DNA of 64,000 nt from contig NC_053039.3 in the NCBI RefSeq assembly GCF_002575655.3, positions 243,080,622 to 243,144,621 of the forward strand, given 5' to 3'. Position numbers and translations under genes: made by a program. Below the pieces are notes generated by a model. The model worked only from the letters and a program-made list of their open reading frames with translations, was not told the DNA's origin and ran no database searches. Shown here piece after piece: positions 56,040 through 64,000 of this stretch. This DNA is from Aegilops tauschii subsp. strangulata (Eukaryota; Streptophyta; Magnoliopsida; Poales; Poaceae). How positions within the stretch are numbered: the first letter of the stretch is position 1; every line of letters starts with the position of its first letter.

Positions 56040-59000
56040 ATCCAAAAACCTTATGATAGGCAATTTACCCCAAGTGGTTTTGCTGCTTCCATGAGACCTC
56101 CTATGTTTGAGGGTATCCACTATAAGAGGTGGCGCGTGAGAGCAGTCTTATGGTTTCAAACCATGAGTTGCTATGACGCCACGCTTGGCAAGCCTGAAGG
56201 GGAGCTTGATGCCCAACAGGAACAAGCTTTTCAGAAAATGGATACTCTGTTTAAGGCTTCTCTCTTGAGTGTTCTTGGCGAGAACATAGTTGATGCTTAT
56301 GCATCAATTGACAATGGAAAAGATATGTGGGACGCACTCGAGGCCAAGTTTGGGGTCTCGGATGCCGGCACTGAGCTGTACATCATGGAGCAATTCTATG
56401 ATTACAGGATGACTGAAGAGCGCTCCGTGGTTGAGCAAGCTCATGAAAGACAGTCATTTGCTAGAGAACTTGAGCACTTCAACTGTATGCTACCGGACAA
56501 GTTTGTTGCCGGAGGTATCATCACCAAGCTTCCTCCTTCGTGGAGGAACTTTGCTACTGTACTGAAGCATAAGAGACAAGAGTTTTTCGTTCTGGATCTC
56601 ATTGGTACTCTTGATGTCGAAGAAAAGGTGAGAGCAAAGGACACACCTGCTCGAGGTATTGAGGGAGGATATAGTGCCAATCTGGTACAGAAGAAGAACT
56701 TCCAGCCCCACAAGTTCAAGAACAAGGGCAAGTTTGATGGTAAAGCAAAGTTTGATGGGAAGAACAAGGCTGTGCAGCACACGAACTTCAAGAAGAAGAA
56801 TGACAAGAAGAAAGGTGTTTGTCATGTGTGTGGGGATCCTGATCATTGGGCTCCTAGTTGCCCTAATCGCTATGACAAGCGTCATCCTGAGAAAGGCGGC
56901 AAGACCGCTAATGTTGTCATTGGAGACATTGACATGAAGGATGCTGAGTATGGTATATTTCCCACTATTCTTTCAGTATGTCATTCTCCTGGTTGGTTGA
57001 TTGACACGGGTGCTAATGTGCATGTATGCGGTGATATTTCCATGTTTTCGTCTTATCAGGCCGCAGGGACTTCAACCGTGCTGATGGGCAACGGTTCAAG
57101 TGCTTCTGTTCGTGGTGTTGGCACGGTCGATCTGAAGTTTACTTCGGGGAAGATCGTGCGGCTGAAGAACATGCATTATGTCCCCTCCGTCAATAAAAAT
57201 CTTGTTAGCGGATCTCTTCTGTGTAGAGATGGCTATAAGTTTGTCTTTGAGTCAAATAAATTTGTAATATCCAAGTATGGAACCTTTGTTGGTAAAGGCT
57301 ATGAGTCAGGAGGCCTGTTTCGTTTATCTTTATCAGACGTTTGCAATAAAGTTGTTAATCATGTTTGCAACAATAGTGAATCAAATGTGTGGCATTCACG
57401 TCTTTGTCATGTTAACTTTGGTTGCATGTCGCGACTAGCGAAGTTGAACTTAATCCCTAGTTTCACCACTGTCAAGGGATCTAAGTGTCAAGTTGGTGTG
57501 CAAGCTAAGCAACCTCGTAAGTCTCACACGACTGCGGAAACGAGAAATCTTGCACCACTGGAGCTCATACATTCAGATCTATGTGAAATGAATGGTGTTT
57601 TGACAAAAGGTGGAAAGAAATATTTCATGACGCTAATTGACGACTCCACTAGATACTACCGTGTGTATCTTCTGAAATCTAAGGATGAGGCTTTGAACTT
57701 TTTCAAGATCTATAAAGCTGAAGTGGAAAACCAACTTGATCTAAAAATCAAGAGGCTTAGGTCCGGCCGTGGTGGAGAGTATTTTTCAATGAATTTGATG
57801 CTTTTTGTGCGGAACATGGTATAATCCATGAGAGGACGCCTCCCTACTCACCTCAGTCAAATGGGGTGGCCGAAATAAAGAACCTTACTCTAACTGATTT
57901 GGTTAACGCCATGTTAGACACATCGGGTCTCTCCAAGGCATGGTGGGGGGAGGCGATATTGACAGCATGTCATGTCCTAAACCGAGTTCCCACAAAGAAC
58001 AAAGAAATAACTCCATTCGAGGAATGGGAGAAGAAAAGGTTAAAACTCTCTTATCTACGAACATGGGGTTGTTTGGCGAAAGTCAATGTTCCAATTCCAA
58101 AGAAGCGGAAGCTTGGACCAAAGACTGTGGATTGTGTTTTCCTGGGATATGCTTTTCATAGCATTGGCTGTAGATTCTTGGTTGTAAAATCTGAGGTACC
58201 TGACATGCATGTCGGTACGATCATGGAGTCGAATGATGCGACTTTCTTTGAAGATATCTTTCCCATGAAGGATATGGCTACCTCATCTAATCAGGAGATG
58301 CCTAGTTCATCGAATCAGGAACCTGTTACAATTACCGAACCCGCCATTTTGATGGAACACTTTGAAAGTCCTGTGGAGGAGAACAATGAAGTTCCTACTA
58401 GGAGCAAGAGACAGAGGACTGCAAAGTCCTTTGGTGATGATTTTCTTGTGTATCTCATAGTTGACACTCCCAGTTCTATTTGAGAGGCCTATGCATCTGA
58501 AGATGCTGACTACTGGAAGGAAGCGGTTCGTAGAGAGATGGATTCCATCTTGGCGAATGGAACTTGGGACATAGCTGATCGTCCTTATGGGTGCAAACCT
58601 ATATGATGCAAATGGGTATTCAAGAAGAAGCTTAGGCCTGATGGTACTATTGAAAAGTACAAGGATCGGCTCGTGGCTAAGGGTTATACCCAAAAGGAAG
58701 GTGAAGACTTCTTTGATACTTACTCACCTGTGGCTCGACTGACCACTATTCGAGTTCTACTTTCACTAACTGCCTCGCATGGTCTTCACGTTCATCAAAT
58801 GGATGTTAAGACTGCTTTCCTAAATGGAGAGCTGGACGAGGAAATTTATATGGAACAACCAGATGGGTTTGTACTAGATGGTCAGGAAAGAAAAGTGTGC
58901 AAGTTGCTGAAGTCTTTGTATGGACTCAAGCAAGCACCCAAACGGTGGCATAAGAAGTTTGAAAGAACTTTAACAGCTGCAGGCTTTGTTGTAAACGAAG

Positions 59001-60013
59001 CTGACAAATGTGTGTACTATCACCATGGTGGGGGCGAGGGAGTTGTCCTTTGCTTGTATGTTGACGACATACTGATTTTCGGAACAAATCTGAATGTCAT
59101 TAAGGAGGTCAAGGACTTTCTATCTCGCTGTTTTGAGATGAAGGATTTAGGAGTGGCTGATGTCATTCTGAACATCAAGTTGTTGAGAGACGGTGATGGT
59201 GGGATTACATTGCTTCAATCTCACTATGTGGAAAAGATCTTGAGTCGCTTTGGCTATAGTGACTGCAAGTCCTCTCCAACACCATATGATGCGAGTGTGT
59301 TACTTCGAAAGAATCAAAGAATTTCTAGAGATCAATTGAAATATTCTCAGATTATTGGCTCGCTTATGTACTTAGCCAGTGCTACAAGACCTGACATCTC
59401 TTTTGCTGTTAGCAAACTGAGTCAGTTTGTCTCAAAACCAGGAGATGTGCATTGGAAAGCTCTAGAGAGAGTTTTGCGTTATTTGAAAGGCACTGCAAAT
59501 TATGGAATTCACTACACCGGGCACCCAAAGGTGCTTGAAGGGTATAGTGACTCAAACTGGATCTCAGATGCTGATGAGATAAAGGCCACGAGTGGTTATG
59601 TATTCACTCATGGAGGTGGCACTGTTTCTTGGAAGTCTTGCAAGCAGACCATCTTAACGAGGTCAACAATGGAAGCAGAACTCACAACACTAGATACAGC
59701 TACGGTCGAAGTAGATTGGCTTCGCCGGCTCTTGAATGACTTGCCGGTTGTTGAGAAACCTGTACCGGGTATCCTTATGGACTGCGACAATCAAACTGTG
59801 ATCACAAAAGTGAGCAGCTCAAAGGATAACATGAAGTCATCAAGACACGTTCAGAGAAGGTTGAAGTTTGTCAGGAAAATGAGAAACTCTGGAGTTATTG
59901 CATTGGATTATATCCAAACGTCTAAAAATCTGGCAGATCCTTTTACTAAGGGTCTATCACGCAATGTGATAGATAATGCATCGAGGGAGATGGGTATGAG
60001 ACCCACAATATGA
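55722..60013 (+). pseudogene. Copia gag-pol, copy B
   Basis: Same order as copy A, with the first frame open for 700 codons (55722-57824): LTR-encoded N-terminus, capsid-like domain, zinc knuckle, protease (WLIDTGANVHVCG) and the start of integrase. Same Asp-to-Gly change (57765-57767) and the same one-base deletion near 57779-57787. The second frame carries the rest of integrase (57866-58483), stops at TGA 58481-58483 and TGA 58604-58606, then reverse transcriptase and RNase H (58673-60013). The first 105 or so residues are strongly hydrophobic because they translate LTR sequence. Confidence 0.9.
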
Positions 60014-60556
60014 GTTGTTCACAGTGGTAACCTATTCTTTGTGATCGGAGATCCCGTGAATTAGATGTGGAAGACAAGCTGTTGATCAACTGAGAGGAGA
60101 GTATCCTTACTATTAACAATACCACTCCATGAAGATGCAATACTCTCCTAAAACTGCATGGCAGGTTGATGTATATCTTAATGTGTTCTAAGTGGCTCAT
60201 TTAAACAGAGATGTTGTCCTGCAGAACATCTTTTGAAGAACACACCTATATGAGTCTGATTGTCAAACATCGCAATCTATGAGAGTAGGTTCTCTCTAGT
60301 AAACTCATGAAAGGTCTCGGAGTATGACGCATAAGCTCCACCCACGGGGAAGGCCCACGGTAGCCACGTATCGGTCAAGGCTTTATGTGAAGCTAGATTC
60401 GCAGAAAACTTGCAGTTCAAGGCCTAGTCCACTCTTCAAGTTGCTTACTAGTGTAGGACAGAGTTCTAGGTGGAAGTTCAACTTAACAGTCTCCACTGCA
60501 GTACCGGTATATAAAACAGTGTTTTGGAACCAAAGGCAAATTCCGTGTGCCTCTGG

Positions 60557-60571
60557 GATCTGGTGGGGGAT
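60557..60571 (+). promoter_or_regulatory. Polypurine tract, copy B
   Basis: GATCTGGTGGGGGAT immediately before LTR 3. Confidence 0.8.
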
Positions 60572-61560
60572 TGCTGGAATTTTGTCTATTTTGGGCCTAG
60601 CCCAATAGCAGTTTCAGAAATTCCTAATAAATCCTAGAGGCCCACGCAGCCCATTCGTGCAAGGCAAGAGGTGGAACAAAAGTTTAGTCCCACATTGCTA
60701 GTTTAGAGGGAGTTGGACCTCTTTATAAGGGAGGCTCTTTCTCCACATGTATGAGGATGAGAACAAGAGGGACATCCACGCGCGCTCCTCCTCCGCCGCC
60801 CGCCTTGCCACACCTCGTCACGACGCGCTGCGGGTTGCGGGAATGAGCCGATGTCTAAATTTTTGCCACGCACGACGGGTATACGAAAGGTCACGCGGGA
60901 GCTGAAACGTTTTCTGTAGTGGACACTGAATTCGAACAGCGCGCCTCTTCGGCCGCTTCCTATTCGCTTCGTCTCCCTTGCTCCTCTCCAGAGAGACACA
61001 ACCAGAAGATCCTCTTCCTTTCGCCACAAGGTTCCTGAGCACTGCGTTGCTGCTACGATCTTCCCCATCCCGACTTGCGGCGTGCACCGCTGGTCGGGAC
61101 AGTAGGAATCCGGAACCGCACCTTTTGAGTCCTATACGGGAGAAGGGTGATATGGTTTTGGGGAGCGCTCCGCGTGACTACTGACTTCTTCATCACGGAC
61201 TCCGACGACTACTTCCCCGACGTCGACAACCTCATCGACGACATGGCTGGAGAGGATGTCGACCCCAAGTCCAGTGCTTCTGCTGCTGCTGTCCCGTACG
61301 TGTTCTTGCTCTTTCTGTTAGATGTCCTGCCACAGTTGTTTGCTCTAGTTTCTGCCCTACATATGATAGGTTCTACTTCATATATGCAACTTCATCTAGT
61401 GTCTGTTCTAGATGTGTTTAGTTCAAGTTCATATATGCAGATGCTATTTACCTTCACTCTGTCAGATTGCATGACTTGCTTTATCTCTGCTATATTAGTC
61501 ATGCTTTATCTAGTATTTCCGTTAGCAAAATTATTTGGTAAATTGCTCATATTTCCAACA
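60572..61560 (+). repeat. LTR 3
   Basis: 989 bp. About 60 bp are missing between CTCCCTT and GCTCCTCTCC near 60978-60985, and the missing part includes the TATATAAGAG box found in LTRs 1 and 2. Confidence 0.92.
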
Positions 61561-61838
61561 CACAGTACAGAGGCAAACACTCATATACACGCGCATACAC
61601 TCACCCCTATGAACGCACACACGCACACCCTACCCCTATGAGCACCTCCGAAAGACTGAGCCGGCATATCATCTCGAAATTTACGAAGTCACCGTAGGCA
61701 CCTCGTCGTCGACGGGAACGTCTCCTCCCACTAAATGCGCGTGTAAATAAATCCAGGAATAAATGCGAGCACCAGGATTTGAACCCTGGTGGGCTGGAAA
61801 TACCATAGTCCCTCTAACCATCCAACCACAGGTTGGTT
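61561..61838 (-). mobile_element. Au-type SINE, body
   Basis: The minus strand starts AACCAACCTGTGGTTGGATG and has a B-box-like GGGTTCAAATCC (about 61777-61788), as in tRNA-derived SINEs; the rest matches my memory of the Triticeae Au SINE, ending TGTACTGTG. The SINE is flanked by the 8-bp duplication GACACTAA at 49375-49382 and 61839-61846, which proves that the sequence between, Copia array included, sits inside one SINE insertion. Confidence 0.88.
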
Positions 61839-61846
61839 GACACTAA
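61839..61846. repeat. SINE target-site duplication GACACTAA (right)
   Basis: Matches 49375-49382. Confidence 0.85.
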
Positions 61847-62290
61847 ATGTTCGCTCTCATGGCGAGACCCCCGTCGTATCCCCCCCCCAAATCATATATC
61901 GATGAGAAATTCTGTATCTACATCATGACAATTTCCAACAGTTTTCTCTCATGTAGCACAGTAAACCCCTTCTGCCAGCATGATAACTCCTGAATGGATA
62001 GGCAAATTTCTTTTCATGTAGTGTGGCAATTATCTAATGTAGCATGCAAGACTATCTGGTGTAGCATGGCAATACATGAATATGTGTGGCATTTTTTTTT
62101 CTTTAGCCTGACAATTCTCTATGTCGCATCATGGCAAAATCCCTGAAATGCAGGGCAATTTATTCTACCGCGGTATGGCAAATGCCTGACAATCTTTCTA
62201 CTAGCATGGCAATTTTTTTCCTTTCAACATAGCAATTTTTTTTGTAATAGCACTACAATGACAATTGTACTTAGGCTGCATAGAGAAACT
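61847..62290. repeat. Degenerate CATGGCAATTTTT-type repeat
   Basis: A motif of about 12 bases (ATGGCAATTTTT and variants such as GTGGCAATTATC, ATGGCAAAATCC) recurs irregularly about ten times, spaced 25-45 bp apart. No coding capacity. Family unknown. Confidence 0.55.
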
Positions 62291-62489
62291 AATATAAGTA
62301 GGAACATGCATGTCACAAAGACAAAAAATATGATGTGACAAGTAATTAATGAGGATAGATGCAAATGGAGTAACATAATATGTTACCATAGTATAGTGGT
62401 TCCCAATGTAAAATGACTCTATAAAGTAATAAATGAAGCACTCTATGTTATCACATCTATGACACTACCCACTATAAAGGTAATAACAC
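62291..62489. other. AT-rich, MITE-like sequence
   Basis: Contains several GTAACATA/ATGTTAC-type motifs in both orientations and CACTCTATGTTATC, CTACCCACTATAAAG stretches often seen in small grass DNA transposons. Ends could not be defined. Confidence 0.35.
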
Positions 62490-62492
62490 TAA

Positions 62493-63402
62493 GAGCATCT
62501 CTAGCAAATCCCGTAAAACCGAGCCATCAGGTATAATAACCGCCGGTTTGTGGGATCAACCCTGTATACCCGTCCCGACTAGATCCTCCAAATCCGGTTG
62601 TCCCGCTTTTTTTGTGGGATCCAGAATCCACGGACGCATTTCCTCCATATCTACGGGATTTCACCCGACTATGCCGGCCCCCCTTTTTGTTGGCGCGAAC
62701 CCACTTCCGCCGTCTTCAATTCCCGCCTCCACTCCCCGTCGCTGCCGCAAATCCTTGCCCCTTATTGCTGCCCCCGGCTGCCCCGCGCCGCCCGAAAGCT
62801 CCGCCGCCCCGCACCGCATCCATTCCACCTCGTTTCGATGCTCGGGGGTGCCTATTTATGTCCGCCCCTCACGGCTGCGCCGGTGCCATGGATCCGCCTC
62901 GGAGCTCGGTGCGTGGGTTTGTAGCTTGCGGACCAGGTTGGTTTCGACACCTGTGAGCGGCGTGCGTCAGAGGAAGAGGGCAGCTCGGCTTTGCTTTGGC
63001 CGATGGGGAGAACAAAGGGGCGGCTCCACGCGGCTTCGCTTCGGCCGGCGGGGGAGAACAAAGAGGTGGCGCCACTTTGCTTCGACTGAGATATGTCCAA
63101 CATCCGCAGGTTCGTGCTCAATTTGGCCCGGAGTAGCTTCGGGTGAAATTCATGGCCATTTTGTGTGCATTTTGTAGATGGATTGGAGTTCGACTTCGTC
63201 CGACTATTCGTACATAGAAGAGATGATCCTCGACGACGATGATGACAACCTAGTGTTGTTGCATCTCATCAACGAATTTGAGGCGGGGCTGAAGAAAAAG
63301 CGGCGCGAATCCATGGTCGGCCGGCTATGCATTCCCCTCAACCAAGCTCTCGGCGACAAGATGCTCATGAAAGACTACTTCGCTGAGGTACCAACATATC
63401 CG
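62493..63402 (+). mobile_element. 5' end of a PIF/Harbinger-type DNA transposon
   Basis: Starts GAGCATCTCTAGC after TAA (62490-62492), the terminus and 3-bp target type of this superfamily. A GC-rich leader then precedes a frame (63178-63402) that matches the N-terminus of Harbinger transposases. The transposon breaks off at about 63402 where a different repeat begins; the 3' end is outside the window. Confidence 0.6.
63178..63402 (+). pseudogene. PIF/Harbinger transposase N-terminal fragment
   Basis: Reads MDWSSTSSDYSYIEEM, an acidic stretch DDDDDN, then LVLLHLINEFE, KKKRRESMVGR and LMKDYFAEVPTYP. This acidic-basic order with the DYF-x(4)-TYP box matches the region before the HTH/DDE domain of plant Harbinger transposases. 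Cut off by the following repeat; the catalytic domain is not in the window. Confidence 0.65.
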
Positions 63403-64000
63403 TCTGAAAGGAAAGATATAGTTGACTAGAGGGGGGGTGAATAGGCAACTAACAATTTTTAGCTTTTCTTTACCAAATTAAACTTAGCATCAAAGTAGGT
63501 TGTCTAGATATGCAACTAGGTGAGCAACCTATATTATGCAACAACAACAAGCACACAAGCAAGCAAAGGATACAACACAATTTAAGCTTGCACAAGTAAA
63601 GGTAAGAGATAACCAAGAGTGGAGTCGGTGGAGACGAGGATGTGTTACCGAAGTTCCTTCTCTTTGAGAGGAAGTACGTCTCCGTTGGAGCGGTGTGGAG
63701 GCACAATGCTCCCCAAGAAGCCACTAGGGCCACCGTATTCTCCTCACGCCCTCACACAATGCGAGATGCCGTGATTCCACTGTTGGTGCCCTTGAAGGCG
63801 GCGACCGAACCTTTACAAACAAGGTTGGGGCTATCTCCACAACTTAATCGGAGGCTCCCAACGGCACCACGAAGCTTCACCACAATGGAATATGGCTCCG
63901 CGGTGACCTCAACCGTCTAGGGTGCTCAAACACCCAAGAGTAACAAGATCCGCAAGGGATTAGTGGGGGGAATCAAATTTCTCTTGGTGGAAGTGTAGAT
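63403..64000. mobile_element. Unclassified repeat interrupting the Harbinger transposon
   Basis: Begins around TAGTTGACTAGAGGGGGGGTGA (63419-63440). The sequence is one I associate with abundant Triticeae repeats starting AGAGGGGGGGTGAATAGG, but I cannot assign a class. No coding frame. Continues past the window. Confidence 0.45.

Larger units (their letters stand above)
49398..61560 (+). mobile_element. Tandem Copia dimer: three LTRs, two internal regions
   Basis: LTRs at 49398-50444, 54978-56039 and 60572-61560 all begin TGCTGGAATTTTG and end ATTTCCAACA. Internal regions 50445-54977 and 56040-60571 are nearly identical and encode gag-pol on +. A purine-rich GATCTGGTGGGGGAT precedes LTRs 2 and 3. 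The outer flanks are CACAA (49393-49397) and CACAG (61561-61565), a 4-of-5 target duplication, while no duplication borders LTR 2. This fits one insertion later enlarged by unequal recombination between LTRs. Confidence 0.92.

Noticed and set aside
55722..56040. Strongly hydrophobic N-terminus as a real membrane domain of the Copia gag
   Set aside because: It translates LTR sequence that is T-rich and intron-like; the hydrophobicity follows from base composition. Kept only as a question in the findings.
61760..61838. tRNA gene suggested by a B-box sequence
   Set aside because: The B box is part of the tRNA-derived head of an Au-type SINE; no cloverleaf with intact anticodon stem could be made out.
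62548..63177. Long Pro/Ser/Arg-rich open frames upstream of the Harbinger fragment
   Set aside because: Three overlapping frames are open because of high GC; none resembles a Harbinger ORF1 (Myb-like), so they are treated as leader sequence.

Overview
The window is nuclear DNA of a Triticeae grass (wheat, barley, rye or Aegilops type). The repeat content shows this: an Angela/WIS/BARE-type Copia element, an Au-type SINE, a Stowaway MITE with CTCCCTCC ends, a CACTA element with GGGCC-rich subterminal DNA, several Gypsy families and a PIF/Harbinger end. There are no operons, no rRNA and no CRISPR array. Only one ordinary host gene is convincing: a three-exon mitochondrial p32/MAM33-family gene at 43779-46731 (+).

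Layout. 1-18370 is the 3' part of a CACTA-type transposon on the + strand. It holds a 730-bp exon-plus-intron array (1-3970), a multi-exon Transposase_24 gene (about 3937-14946) and GGGCC-rich subterminal DNA ending in a GTAGTG terminus. The last 1.8 kb, terminus included, is present twice in tandem (14775-16571 and 16572-18370). A complete Angela-like Copia element (5786-14528, minus, target duplication ATCTA) sits in the last intron of the Transposase_24 gene. 18371-19840 is unassigned.

19841-42591 is a Gypsy element (+) that encodes gag and protease but no reverse transcriptase, and has an antisense accessory ORF near its 3' LTR. It is split by two insertions: a truncated, pol-less Gypsy (24952 to about 30960, minus) carrying an antisense intron-containing gene, and an Athila-lineage non-autonomous Gypsy (31413-40876, minus, target duplication ATGGC).

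42592-49374 is the genic island: LINE-like 3' sequence with a poly(A) tract, the p32 gene, an AT-rich stretch, and a decayed LINE fragment with a Stowaway MITE next to or inside it. 49375-61846 is an Au SINE split by a Copia element in an LTR-internal-LTR-internal-LTR arrangement. 61847-64000 holds degenerate AT-rich repeats, the 5' end of a PIF/Harbinger element and the start of another, unclassified repeat.

The main points of interest are the frame-preserving amplification of a 150-bp exon with its intron, the tandem duplication of a CACTA end, and the three-LTR Copia dimer. The dimer's two copies share inactivating mutations and an open frame that runs from the LTR straight into gag with no primer-binding site. 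All boundaries, splice sites and duplications were read by eye. Family names come from remembered similarity and were not checked against a database.
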